Assembly (NCBI GenBank): GCA_021014325.1
Contig: CM037462.1
Span: forward strand, 7,162,318-7,226,317
From: Plazaster borealis
Lineage: Eukaryota; Echinodermata; Asteroidea; Forcipulatida; Labidiasteridae
DNA: 64,000 nt
Reading direction: 5' to 3'
The notes under the pieces are model-generated. The model worked only from the letters and a program-made list of their open reading frames with translations, was not told where the DNA came from and searched no databases. Shown here in pieces: positions 12,701 through 27,700 of this stretch; positions within the stretch are counted from its first letter, which is position 1; every line of letters starts with the position of its first letter. A program made the position numbers and the translations under genes.

Positions 12701-15700
12701 GATCCTGTAGAAATGAGAAGAATGAACTACCAAACACCAGGTACGGTATTTTAGATTTTTAGCTGTTCCCAACAAGCGCAGCTTGGCTGGGAACAGCTAT
12801 TGTATGTTAAAGGTTTTTTTCTATTTATTATTTTTTTCTTCTTCTCGCCAATTCTTTCTCCACGCCTAAATGCAAACTTCCTAACATTGCATCAACTTCA
12901 TATGTCTAACATATTAAGACCTTGATGAGACCTAGTGCATATATAACAATGACGTCATCGTGCAATGACCTCATCGTGACGTCATCGGGTATCAAATTAC
13001 ACGCCATTTAAGTTAAAAAAATGACCATTTGCTAATTGCTGTATCTCATCGAATGTTATAGCAATGGTATTCATAATTGAGCATCTGATAGATCAAGACA
13101 TGAGCAACATTTACAAAGTTATACCAAAATCGTACGACCTTTACTTCCGGTCGTACCGGAAGGTCAAAGTTGGCCTTTTTTCCTTTTTTTGCAAAATTCC
13201 ATTTCTGGGGCAAAATCCCAACTTCTGTACATTGGATGAACTTCAAATCTGCACCATGTTAAGAACCTGATGAGGCCTTGTTCATATTACAATAACGTCA
13301 TCATGACCACATCAAGTATCACATGACGTCATCTTAAAGGTGCAATTTTCAAAGATTTATATTTACACTAAAAATAGCGCGATCAAGCTGCAACTTTGCA
13401 TGTATGCAAGTGGGATGGGGATCATCACAATTTAAGGTCCTGTTATAATGACGTCATCAGATGTCATGTGACGTCACCTTAAAGGTGCAGTAATATAAGA
13501 TCTATATACACAGACAAATATTTGCGATCGCGCTGAAACCTTGTATGTATTCATGTTGGGATGTGTTACATCTACAATTTGAGGTCACATCACGTCTGCA
13601 TCATTAAGCGTCAAGTGACGTTACCTTAAAGGTGCAGTTTTCAAGATTTATATATACAGAAAAATGTTGGCTGTCTAGGTAAAACCTTGCCAACAATCAT
13701 GTCGGGATGTTTTACGTCTGCAATTTGAGGTCGCATCACAATTGCATCTTCATGCGTCAAGTGACATACCTTAAAGGTGCAGTTTTACTAGATTTTCTCT
13801 TAACAGAATCTGATGAGGTCCCCTTAAGGCCAAGGGTTTTTTTTTTTAAAGGAACAGCTCTGTGTTTCATTCGCGAACGAACACTCAGCTCTAGTTTGTT
13901 TTTATTAATGTTCTTGGAAGAAGAAAAAAATATTTGCATACTAATTTAACCACTTATGATGTACTTGTGTGTAAATAGAACCAGCTTCACCTATGGTAAG
14001 TTATTCCCAGGAACAAAATTAAGAAAAAAAGTTGAAATGTAATTATTTAACATTATATACTGTGTGTGACCCCCCAAAAAATGAATAAATTAAAAGGGGA
14101 AAATGAGATCAACAAATCTTCAAACTACTTGTGGAAAAACCTGATTTTTTTGAAAATTCCCTATGCTGTACCCCCTGCTTATCAGCATGTTTAACTGGTC
14201 TTGAGGAATTGTTGACATCGAATGAAGGACAATATTGTTTTTGTATCTTAGACTTAAAATTAAAGCTTCATAATTTGATGTACATGAAGTAAATCATTTT
14301 ACATTGGCTTGTGTGTTTTTATGAGGATGAAAGAACCAATTTGACTAGTAACTGTATTTAATTTTCCAGCCATGATGTCCCATCCACCAATTCCTGTAAT
14401 GGAATTGAGTGATCATATTGAACGACTCAAGAGTAATGAAAACCTCCTGTTTTCTCAAGAATATGAGGTCAGTTTTATGCACTTAAATATAACCCTATTT
14501 TTGGTCTTTTTAATTGTTTTGCAATTGTATTGAATTCATCAACTGTTTTAACTGGTGTGCTTGTTTAGTTTACCCTATTGTAGTTTTCTAATAAGACTAA
14601 TCTTTCCTTCTTTTTTTACTTCACTGATATTTTCAAATTAAGAGTGAACACTTTAACATCTTTTGAATAAACAAAAATAAATCAGATTGTGTAATGCTGT
14701 ATGCAGTAAAACAATACTGTATCCAACATCATGGCAAGGCAAGCATCAACATTTTAGGGGAAAAAAAAAATAAAAATTTGTGTAAAATGTAAAGTACAGC
14801 CATATTACCAAATTTGAGAGAGAAATACATGCGTGCGGTTTTTTCATGTAGATAATCTTTTCATAATTTCTATGAACGTTTTCACTGATATTGAGCAAAT
14901 TTAAATTATAATGAAATGCTATGAAAATACAATATGGACCTCTCACTAAAACCTTGTTTTCTTCCCATCCTTTGTGGCGAGCTACGAAGCAGTGTTATTT
15001 AAAATAAATAATTGATTGACTTTAATCAGTTTCTTTTTACTTATAATGAGATATCTGTTGTCCAGTCCATAGAACCAGGTCAGCAGTTTACATGGGATCA
15101 TTCCAATTTGGAGTTGAATAAACCTAAGAACCGTTATGCAAATGTGATTGCATATGACCATTCAAGAGTTATCCTGTCACGTGTCGATGGTTTGCTTGGA
15201 AGTGATTATATCAATGCTAACTACTGTGATGGTTACCGTAAGCAAAATGCTTACATTGCTACTCAGGGTCCTCTACCAGAGACACTTGGAGACTTCTGGA
15301 GAATGGTATGTATTTTCAATAGGCAAGGCAAAAGGTAACCTTGGCTCCATTATACTCCCTTTTTAAAGAATTTGATATGTTGCTTTTTTACCCCTCAGCT
15401 CTACAGACTTAAGGGGGTATTGTCATTGCCTATGTCAGCCATCTGTACGTCCAGCTGGGAACTTTCTTTCCGGATCACAACTTGAGTTAAAAACAAAATA
15501 CGGACTTGTTACTTGGGTGATGGGTTGCCCTGGGAAAAGGAAATATTTGATTGTTTTGGGGGTTCAAAGGTCAAAGGTCAAAGTCACAGTGGTGATTTAT
15601 AACTAAATAGTTTCCAGACCTTAACTCCATTTAGAAGTGCAATTTGGACTTGTAACTTGGGTCTGGTTGCCCTTAGGGAAAGGAAAGTTGGGATAGTTTA

Positions 15701-18700
15701 AGTTGGGATTGTTGTGGGGTGAAAAGGTCAAAGTGGTTAGTTAGAGCAAAATGATTTCCTGACTATTACTCCAGTTAGAAAGTTGGCATGCCTTTCAAGG
15801 TCAAAAGGTCTACAATGATGACGAATGGAACTATTTGGTGTTCAGGCCCTAGCCACTGCAGTAGACATCAATTTGGACATTTTTGTGCTGCAAAGCACTT
15901 CATCATTTGCTATATTACAGTAGGATATAGCTTGAGCCTTGGCACTGGGCGAGCGGGTCATTTAGTGGTTTAGGCATCTTTACTTGTCTGTTTGCCCAAA
16001 CCCAATCATGCAATATACCACATATTGCAGGATATAAAACATTCTGAACAGTATTTATAATTTGTTTAATGTAATACTGAGCTTTTGTTGTCAAGATGCT
16101 TAGAAAAATGTATGTAATAAATGTTGACCCTTTACAGGTATGGGAGCAACGTACATGTACTTTAGTGATGATGACAAAGCTGGAAGAGAGGAATCGTGTT
16201 AAGTGTGATCAGTACTGGCCTAGTAAGGGACAAGATACATATGGCGATATCCAAGTCACTCTTCATGATATGACAGACTTGGCAACTTACTCAGTTCGAA
16301 ACTTTTCATTAATCAACATCAAGGTAAACTGAAAACCAAATAAAACATTGTTAAGGAAGTGAACAATGATTACTGACCAAAATGGAGGATTTTGAATTTG
16401 TTTGTTGCATGTTATCAATCCTGAGATTTGAAGATTGGAGACTTGACCATAAAATTGGCATAAAAACCATGACATTTAGACATCCATATTTGTATACCAC
16501 ATTTATTTTGTATGTTCACATACCAGCCTTCAGATGGGATGTCAAGCCTTACTTAATGGTTTGAATGGCTTATAATTAAAACATATATCTGCATACCTGT
16601 CTTAAAAAATAATGAGTACTGTGCTACACCTGTTGGGTATTATTTAAGTGCTACATTTGAACTGCATATTATTGTTAGGTATTCAGAGCAATTCCCTTAA
16701 TACCCTTTTTTATTTGCTGCATTTTTAGGTGTTAAGTCTGAACCGAATCCTGTGACTACAAAAGATATTTTTTGAATCTATATGTCATATGAAAGGGCGT
16801 CAAATACTTCACAAGTTCCTGTTTATGAAACGAAAACTCAACCCTGGGCTTTCCAGTTATACAAGTAATGACATCATCATCTTCAACAGCGCCCTCTTGT
16901 GACATGTTTAAAAACCTGTTGCAAGCTCAAAATGGACAGATGAGAATTAGCAATAATGTCATGATGATGCCACCAGCTGTCAAATTACACAAAATCAAAG
17001 TTATTTAAAAATAATTGCATTTCTGGTAAACCACAGCTGTTTAAGATTTGAATCTTTGCATCATTTTTGAAGGATTGATATATGCACACAAACAATTGCA
17101 GTTGTGACCTGATTATATTATGTTTCTTGTCCAAAAATTCAAACAAAAAATTGTTTATGAAGACTTTTTATGATTTTTTGTGCTTATGATAACAGCTAAT
17201 TTGACAATAAAATGTATTTGTTCAGATGGATGTTTACTTGCTATTCCCAAAGCCTGAACACCGTGTGTTTGTTGCCTAACAAAATGATCATCATTATTTG
17301 ATGTTTACCTGAGTATCTCTTAAACTTTCTGTATTTGGTAGAAACCAGCTGAGAAGCGCGAGGTACGGCAGTTTCAGTTCACAGCGTGGCCAGACCATGG
17401 TGTTCCAGAGCATGCTACACAAGTCCTGGCATTTGTTAATCGTATCAAAGCCTGTAATCCTTCTGATGCTGGTCCAATTGTGGTTCATTGCAGGTGGGAA
17501 AGCTTAGTAATGGAGTGGAATCAGTCTGTTATTGTTTTCCTTAAGAGTGACCATTTAGGGTTATATCTCTATTGATTTCATGCTTTTTACAAAAAAATGT
17601 GATAAATATTTAAGAAGCCTTAGAATTCATTGCCCAATATGTAAGGTTAAACTTTTCAGCCCCAATGGTGACTTTAGTCGACCAAGATAATACCAAAAAA
17701 GCACTCAAGCCTGAGCTCAAAGGCCATTTGTAATAATGTTCACCCTCCATAATCAAGCTTACCATTATTGGAAAGAGCAAGATCGGATCTTACCAAGAAG
17801 GTTGCTATAGACTGTGCAAGTCTCGTGCGTATTCGAACATTGGGACCCGTTAAAGCGCGTGAGTTTGTTTCCTTCACGCCTTAAAGCATCGTACGTGGGA
17901 CCAAAGTGGTCCCAAAAATGTTCGAATACGCGCGAGACTTGCACGGTCTATTATGCAATCTCTTCAAATTGGAGTGGAAAGATCTGAAATGCAAAACACC
18001 TACATAGCACCATATGGCTCTGAACACAGTGAGGAAACAAAGACCAAGAACTGGAACATTTATTGGCCGATCTAAATGATTTTTGGATCATATGAAAAAG
18101 ATTATATAAGCAAGACTTGTTTTATTACTTCTTGTGCTCTAAAGTTAATAAAGGTTCAAGGTAAATAATAGAGTTTGTAAAATAGACCTTTGAACACAAG
18201 CTTTCTTGGCAAAAAAGGGGGAAACTAGCAATTGTTTACGTCAAAAGAATTTTAAATTGTAACCCCTGCCACCGACCTAGTAAGGGAATTTGATATTTTG
18301 GCTATTTGATATATAAGTAAGTTCATTTTTGATGGTTTATTTGTGATTATAATATAACATACACAGATCATTTTTACAAGGGTAATTGGATTTGATGGGA
18401 ATTTTTGCTGGGATATTGTAACAAATGACTGTTTCTAAGCATACTTTATCTCTCAAAATTGTTTTGAACCCTTTAGCACTTGCACACAATTTCAACATAA
18501 GTAATTTACTCACTGTACAGGTCAGGATTAATGCAGTACCTAGAAATCATAATTTAACTTTCATTGTGATTATTTTTTGTGTTACAAGTTAGTAGAGGAT
18601 AGAATTCACTTTCGAATGATTTACACATTTAAGAAATTTTCGTTTGATAAATTGATGCTTTTGGGTTGTAAATATAATGACACTTCAACTAAACTAGAAA

Positions 18701-21700
18701 ACTTGTAATTATATGTGGATTTGGCATTTTGCACACACTTTTTCAAATCGATGTTGTTTCAATCCAAAAAACCAAACTTATAGCAAAGTGATTGAAATAA
18801 ATCAAAACATACCTTTTGAAATGACCAATAATGTATGTATTACTTATTGATCACAATTAAATTTCACTCAATGTACATTCCTTTCAAATACAATTTGTCC
18901 ATGTGTTAGAAAACACCTCAAATGCATGGTGAAAGGAAGCAAGGTCACCATCAGTTTAAACATTATTGTGTTTAAAATGCATTGTACACACATACGATGT
19001 AGTACACAGAAAACAAAAAGCACTGTCAATATGATTTTACCTTTGGAAGAAGACTCTGTCGTTTTTTCAATGGTGACCATAGGCTATTTTTTAGACGATC
19101 CTAGTCTTCAGAACAAGATTTGTTTGGTGTGACCCACAAGCATGTGTAAAACCCGAGATAGAAAGTGTTTTGTAATCTCTTTTGGGCGATTCGGGGCGGT
19201 ACAGCGACTATAAGGGTAAAATATTACACCTAGAACAGGAAACAGACATCCAAAAAGTACTCAAAGGTTTCAATTTTCATTCATGCCTCTTTCCTTCATA
19301 TTTTATGCATGAGAGAATTAACAATTATAGGCAAGTAAAAGTGTCACTCTTTCATTAGGAGACATTTATGAACAGTTTGTGGTTTTTGTTTTTACAGTGC
19401 CGGAGTTGGTCGCACTGGGGCTTTCATCGTCATTGACTCTATGTTGGAACGGATCAAACATGAGAAAACAGTTGACATATACGGTCATGTGACTTGTCTG
19501 CGGGCACAACGTAACTACATGGTACAAACAGAGGAGCAATATATCTTTATCCATGAGGCCTTGTTAGAAGCTGTGCTTAGTGGCAACACAGAAGTACCTG
19601 CAAGAAATCTGTATTCTCACATTCAGAAACTAACTCAACCAGAGCCAGGCGAGACTATAACAGGAATGGAGAGTGAATTTAAGGTCAGTTGATTTGTGAT
19701 TTGTTAATGATTTTACTTTGATTTTGTCCCCTGCTAGGTTATAGCAGCCTAAAACACTGTTACAATCCAAAAAGGCATTTCCCTTCACTGTTTTTGCTTA
19801 ATGGATTAGTGTTATACCTGTAATTGTAAGTTTTTAAAAATCTTGTGTAGACCTTAAGTTTAAAAACTAAAACCAGGCAAACTTTTTCCTTTGTGAAAAA
19901 GAAAATGCAAAGACCTTTCGAAAAGCACTGAAATAACATTACTGCCCAAGCATAGCAAACTTGTGTAAACCGTTTTCACCCTTTGCCATGTAGATTTTTA
20001 ACTTTCGCAAAAAATACTGACTTGTGCAGTCGAAATCCAGTTGAAATCATTGATAAGGTTACACCATATTTATTGCATGAAATTCTGACTTTCAAAACAG
20101 TGTTAAGTTTAGTGAAACTGATCTGAATTTGTGCGGCAACTTATGCAGTCAATCTTGCACAAGTGGACTTATTCAGCTGCATACAGCTTTGTGAAATCGG
20201 CTGCTGTTATGAAATAGGCCACACTGCAAAAACCGCCACTCGTGCCTGAGGACTCGCCCCTTTTTCAAGTGTGCGCAGAATCAGTGCAATCTTTCTACCA
20301 TGTTTAAAACGTTTAAAATTTGTTTTCATTGTAATAAAGTGCCTCATCTAAACTTTTGCAAATATTTAGTGTTGAATTTTGCCAAATCTATGCAGGTAGA
20401 CATTCAATTTTGCATTGAAAACTGTTTTGTTGTCTATTACAGCGCCTTGCTAATCAGAAAGCACTGCCGTCTAAGTTTGTGAGTGCTAATCTGCCTGCTA
20501 ACAAGTTCAAGAATAGACTAGTCAACATTCTTCCATGTAAGTGTAGTTGGTTCTCGAGACTCTAATCGAGGGAACCCTAGGCCTAACAAATTGTTTGTTT
20601 CCAGTAACATTCTGGGGAAATTAGGGTCAGTAGGTAGGGAAGATTAAATTTTTGGGGGGAAAAAATACCTGAAAATCCATATTTTCGAACTTGAACATTT
20701 ATTTGCCTCTGGTAACATTCTGGGGAAAAAATAAGGGTAGGGTAAACTTATTTTGAAATTTTGCTTTTGTTTTTTATATATGTTTAATTAATTGTGCAAG
20801 ATTTGGCGATCCATTTACAATTTAGAAAATGCTTGCTCCGAAAAGCTAGTCCAGGCAACCAAACTTTTGAATTGCCCTTTTTCACGAGCCCACATGTATG
20901 TATGCACACAATCTTAGGAGCGTAAAATAAACAAAAAAAACAAAAAAAACAAGTGTAAGCGGACTTGCAAAATTTCCTGTTTAAACGATCTTTTTCGCCT
21001 AATTTCTGCCCTTCATTTGCACTGTAATCAGCGATTCAACGATCGGTATTCAAAATATATAGTGAAAATTCAATGAAGCATCCACAAGTATGACGTTGAG
21101 TTGACAAGGCACATTATGGGAAAATAATTAACTTTTTTAGTCTCGCATAAATGCATGATCGAGCTGAAACTTTGCATCGAACATTGAACCTCAACATCAA
21201 GACGACACAAACTTACTGATGTTATAATTACGTCATCAGATATCGAATTACATTAAATCAAAGTAATATTTGATAAAATCATATCTCCTGAACCACATGT
21301 TGGATTTCTACAGTCTATACATCATCGGAAAGGTCTTTAAAGGCTGAACAAACATTACACAGCTACTTAATTATTTATTATTTATTGCCTGGTCCCAAGG
21401 CCTTCCAATTAAAAGCATTATGACGTCATTATCTTCAACAGCACCCTCTCGTGACAAGTTTGAAAAGGAACTATTTTCCTGAAAACCTATTGGAAGTTAC
21501 AAAAAGTTTGAATCGTAGCACATACTAAACTTAGTGTCTTTGACAAGAAATAAGCTATGACATCATGATGACATTACCAGTTTTCAAATTGGGCTTGACC
21601 AAAATTTCTTATTTCAAAAATGCAAATCTTTAGAACCACAATTAACTTCACGTATAACAATATTTCCTACAAAGATATGTTTACAAAATTTTCTTTTTAC

Positions 21701-24700
21701 ATTTCACCAGCTCTGCTAATTTGGACATGTCTACACCAAATACCTTATTTTTGTTTCAACAAAAACTTATGTCTAGTTGTAAGTTATAACTCACTTTCCT
21801 GTACAAGTTTTAAGGGGACTGTTTTTGTCACATTTTTGTTGAACTGTTTTATTTTCAGATGAATCAACTCGTGTGTGTTTGCAGCCAATACGTGGAGTTG
21901 AAGGTTCAGACTACATTAATGCAAGCCATATTGATGTGAGTAATAGTTGATAGTGAATACTCAAAATGTTGTCAACCCTAAAAGGTCGGAATTTAATTAA
22001 ATTATAATTAAAAATAATTTTCATCTTTCTGTTATTTACTTCACATCAAAATACCAACAATTGTTTACATCATTGTCCTCCATCTTATTGTTATCTTATC
22101 ATCCATGTACATGTAACAGCCATGTACAATATTGATAATTACCTGAAAACCATTTCAAAAATTATTTGGATTATTGAATATACCCCAAAATATCTAAATA
22201 CTTTAGATAAGTTTGTGACGTCTTGATAACTTAATTGGGTGTCTACATGTAGTTCATAATATATCATAACTCCTGAACTACACTGTGGAATTTAACAACT
22301 AGTGAATTTATAGTTTCATTTTATTAGCTGTTCCGATCTTCCGGTGGGAATAGCTTTTGTTTCTGTCGAGATTGTTTTATTTATTAGCTGTTCCGATGTA
22401 GTGGTCGGAACAGCTATTGTTTTCGTCAGGATTTTTATTAGTTTTTCTTATTATTCTTTCCTTTCGTCAAAAGCCCATAGGTTTAACCCAGGCATTTTGT
22501 TACTTCTAAAAGTCATACTTGGCTTAGTATAAAAGAGTCAGATTCTATATAATATTAAAGCTTAGGTCTTGAAGTTATAGTTAAATGTAATTAGCTTAAA
22601 TTAATTAATTAATTTACTTAGTTATAATGACATGAATATTTAAATAGCCAATCTTTAGACCACCATATCTCAAAAAGTATACGTCCGATCGTCAAACTGT
22701 TTTCGATTTTATACCTGTGGGGTACTGAATAACTATTTGATGGCCTAAAAATCCGGACGATGTCACCATGACGTCATTTATTGCGCATTTTGTATCTGTG
22801 TACAAAAGCCAATGGCTCTGAAAAGTGTAAGTGTTTAGTTGGTCAAAAACACAACTTTTTCAAATAAGTTAAATTTTAGTTACCTAAAGAAAGAAACATT
22901 TTTTTAAAACATGAATGCTTTCACTAACAGTTATTCCAGACCATTAAAACTAATCAAGGTACAATGCATTTCCAAGATAATTAACGATGAAGTGACAAAT
23001 CGGACCCCATGGCTAGCTGGCAAATTGTGCCGTGATTGTGCAATCACGATTAGGCGTCAAATACTGCCGTGATATTGGAATCCTAACCGAGAGAGGATAT
23101 ATGTACGTTCTAATAGGGTTTTTGTTAAAAGGCATTGGATTGGGATAAGTTGCATACCATTGTGTATACATCTTCTTTTTTGGAAGTTCCTGTTTGGACC
23201 AGAAGGACAGCTCGATTAGGATCGCTAGGGTAAATGGATATTCACTTGGGTTATGAGCCAAAAGATGCTACAAACAATGGGAAATTATGCCATGTGGTTC
23301 AGGAGATTTAATTTTTAACGTGAACATTAAGAGGGTACCGTAACAAGTACTGATGTCACAAGAATTTCTTTTGAAGCATGTGGGTCTCATTGATAATTGA
23401 ATTCCTAGATAGTTCATCTTTTTATTTTTTAATTGGATGTACACCCTTAAGATATGAAAAAGATATATTTTAACTTCCTGTTTGGACTAGAAATTAAGGT
23501 TTAAGTGGCCATGTTTTTAAATAAAAAGTCAAATGTGTTGTAAGCTACAAGAGGGCACAAAGACAGAGCTGTCAACCTTCCCCTTAAAATTAGTAATTTC
23601 CTAAATTCTAGTACTAAAGACATAATTTTTTATTTATTCATTGTACCCATTATTAATATACTGATTACCGAAAAATGCCTTCAAACAGTGTAAAGATTGG
23701 TGTCACAATAACCTGAAACAAATTATTGAAGACAACTAGCTTGTGCTAACAAACTTGTTTTGGAGCCCAATCACTTTCAAGTTGTATATGCTTTTTATTT
23801 GACTCTCGGTATTTAGGCGAAAACATGAATTCTTTCTAAATAATGTGAACATAATGCTTTTGTTTTTGTCTCATTGTTTATTGTGAAAATATTAATGAAT
23901 AATAATGACTGATGCTTACATTTGCACCGCAAACATGCACCATACCACCAGGCTGGTCAAGTTTCCGAACAAATTCAGCAAGAGGAATTTTTTTAAACTT
24001 GTTTTTCAAACAAATTTCCTTGCCACCCATTCTTTATGCCCTTATTGAAAGTTTCATTAGATCTTGGCCTTGATTGCGATCGATGATCTCTTTTCTTGTT
24101 CATTTTTATATCAAGTTGATGCAGCGATGTTTCACTGCATGCATGGCTTGCGCTTGCATATCAATTGTAACAGCGTCTGTTTGAAGTGCATCCCCACATA
24201 AAAAGCATTAGAAAAACTGCAGAGCCAGACTCTGTAGAATGTATGCTGTACAATGTTCAAAAGTTTCTGTGCCTGGACTGTATTTAATTACATTATGTAT
24301 GCATGTAAAGTACCACAAAGCCAGACTTTATCATTATGATACATATGTTTTATCTAATGTACGTTCAATAGCGAGATTTTTAACATTATTATCAGCGCCG
24401 GGATTTTGCTGTATATGAGAATGGGCCACTTTGATTGTTATCGGGGCTCATTGTTTTGAAAGTTCTTTCAGCTATTCAAAAATAATAAATACAGATTTTT
24501 GAGAAATCTGTATACATTTGGACATGCCTGTATTGCTGTATTTTGGAAAAATATAAAAAATCAGTACTGGATGGCAACTCTGTAAAGATTATGACTTTAT
24601 GACGTGTGGTTCAGGAGTTAACATTTCCTTAATTTTAGAGCTTCCTGTTTGAAAAGGGAGTAAAGGTCAACATTACGGGAATGCTCCATTAAAGCCTTTC

Positions 24701-27700
24701 CGAGTTTGAAGCCCCAAACTCGGAATTCCACATCCTTTTTAACCCTGCGCTGCAGCATCGCGCAGTATTTGACTGTACCGTCGTGAACAAATTGTGTTTA
24801 GTCATTAACGGTGCGGTCAAAAAAATTGAAATTTTTCATAATCCTGGACTCCCCCCCCCCCCCATCTACAACACTGTAAAAGCCTGTTTAGCTTGGGGTG
24901 AGTCATCAACCTATACAGTCACCTTTAACTTCGAAGCCCCATAAAATCCCATGGGAATTGTATACCCATTGACATACATACACCCTACAAGGTCATTGAT
25001 CTTGTGCCTCTACTATCAGGCAATCAATCATCCTGTCACTCTGGCTCTGTGGTTGGATTTGGGTAACATGGTTTTTTGGGGATTTCGACTGCAATCCACA
25101 CATGGAATTTTTTTTTGCCTTTTTTGAGGGGTTATAGGGATTCAGTGAACCTTTCTGAGTCTATTGAAACCATTTTAGAAGAGTTTGTGAGGAGCTAAAA
25201 AAAAAACTTACACGAATGCGTAACGGTGCAGTCAGCGACTGCACCATGAGGGGACCACGTTAGTATGACCTTGATACTGCAGCGCAGTTAATGAACGACT
25301 TGTTTACATTTGATCTACGTGTGTCAATAAACTTATCGGATTAGTAAGAGTTAATCCTCTTAACCAATGTAAGCACTAGGACTGGAAGTTTGTAAAAAAT
25401 AAATATACTACAGAAGGCCGTTTTCTTCTTCTAAAATCCTAATACATTGTTAATATGTACAAAAAGTTAACATAGTTTCATGTTTCAATCATGAAAAAGG
25501 ACCAAGTACGACCTGAGAACCGATCTTGTACGTCGCCTGCGCTGCCTCGAAAAGGCCGAGGTACGTGCGGATTGATTTGTACTGATTGTGCATTTGTTGC
25601 TTCGTCATGTCATAGAGCATGGTCATGTCTTGTAAAATGATTATGATTGCAACATTTATAAAGAAACTAAGTAAAGATATTTAGTTTATTTGTATACCAA
25701 TTTGTGTTTTGTTTGATTTAACTCAAAAAGTAAAGCAATTCGCGCAATGGTGCACTGCACTATTTTTTCTCTGGCGTAGCTTTATGTACACGTACGACAC
25801 ATGTAAACCCATTGAAAAAGTGGTACCATCATAAAGCTTGCTGTCTGCAGATTCTATTTTCATTCATAGAATTTGTCAATCGCGTCATAATAAGCCAATA
25901 GCAGTGCTTGTTACAGAGCTAAAACACGTAAACAACTATTTCACTTGTGCTGTGGTCATCTCTTACGGGAAATGTGATTCGCCAAGTTGTATCACATGAT
26001 CGGTTTCATCGTCTTACTCCCTGAACGTACACCTACATTATCAGTACAGTTTGCACGCCGATATCGAGAGCCAGACTATCTAGTTCGTTCATGAATTAAT
26101 GCACGCAAAACCTGTTCGACGTGTACCGAGGGAAATCTTTGGTGTGTTGGAGCCAGAGTTTGACATCAATTTAGGCATTTTGAGTTTGAGTTGTACCCGT
26201 AGTTTCTGAATTACTACAATATTTGTGTTTTTAAAACAAATTTGTGATATTTTACGACAGAAATGTCACAAAATGAGACCGATTTACCGGGGACATATTC
26301 GACCGAGCGGTGTGCGCTGATGCGTGTACTATGTGTGTGTCGAGTTTTCTTTCTGTGCACAAACAACTGGTTTTCTCGGAATAATTTTTTTTTTGGTCGG
26401 GCAATGCTTGGGTCTAAATCCCCTCTCCTGGGGTTCTATGGAGGGATAATCAATACAATCTATATACCATTGGAAAGCTGAATTATTGGACAATATGAAA
26501 ATACTATAAACTCAATTTCAGTTTTTTGCTACTTTGTCCGGGTTTCGTGGGAACAGGTCACCGTTTAAGAAGTGTACGTTGCCTCAGAATTAAGATTACC
26601 TACGGCAAATGTTCCCGTCCGTCCAACAGACGATCGTTTGCACGTAAACATGTACAGGCAGAAACAACTTTCTCAAAAAAACTTCTTAAAAAACGTCAAA
26701 TAGCTTGAGGATTTACGGACGTAAACTAGCCTTGATTAGGCTGTGCAAAAGCTTTTTACCCCATTGCCCGAATACGATGCCTCTCTCTGCAGCTTCCGAA
26801 GATGGTACATGAAGAACCAATGGCAGGACTATAAGTCAACGACTTACATGTATGGATGTACATGTAGCCTACTCTGTAGTGTATAAAGCCCATATTCACA
26901 CATGTGTGAAATGGGCTTTATTAATAAGATGGCTGCAGCCCCCCAAAAATACCATGATCCCTTGCTACAAATTTTACGAGCGCTGATGTTGTTGCCTTGC
27001 ATGACTGATTTAGCAAGCTTACATTGTACATCATCCAATATATTTTATAATCATACAACCAGAATGTATTTGATAATGCATCAGTAAATCCACAAATCAA
27101 TTCAACATGCAGGTCGCTTGTAAGCTTGGACATTGATGGCAGGGTTTTAAATGGTTAATCAAAACTGTTTTCGCTTATATGCATTACTTTTAATACAAAA
27201 TCATTCTAAATTATTTTGTTAAAGCGCTAATGCTTCAATACGTTTCCATCTTATCATAATATTGCCGTTGTGGGACATTTGCATATTTGATAATATTTGT
27301 AAAAGGGGGTTAAGAAAGTCCAAACTCCTTTGATTAATAATATTTCCTTTTTGTGAAGGCAGAATATTTGTTTAAAGGGTAAGAAAGACCGAACTCCATA
27401 TTTGTCATTATATGTCCCGTTGTTGGGACACTTCCATAGTGGAGAAAGAAACACAAAATTACATCCGCATTACGGGAATGCTCCATTAAAGCTAAAACAT
27501 CCTTTTCAAAGTTTACCTACTTCAACTCCTTATCTCATTGTAATCCCTTCGACAAACATAGACTTTTAATCCCATTAACTGGACGAAGAGTTTAAGAAGC
27601 CGGTACTACTTTTAACCAGTGATGTGTGGAGCAGTCCGTTGCAGCATGCATAGAGCGTGCATAGAGCCTTCCTCCATGCATAGAGCAAGGGTTGCAGAGT

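Noticed and set aside
13979..13995. Possible 17-nt micro-exon (AATAG before, GTAAGT after) between LAR exons e and f
   Set aside because: LAR genes do have mini-exons, but 17 nt would shift the frame and put a TGA early in the next exon. Direct joining 12740 to 14370 restores the family sequence exactly.
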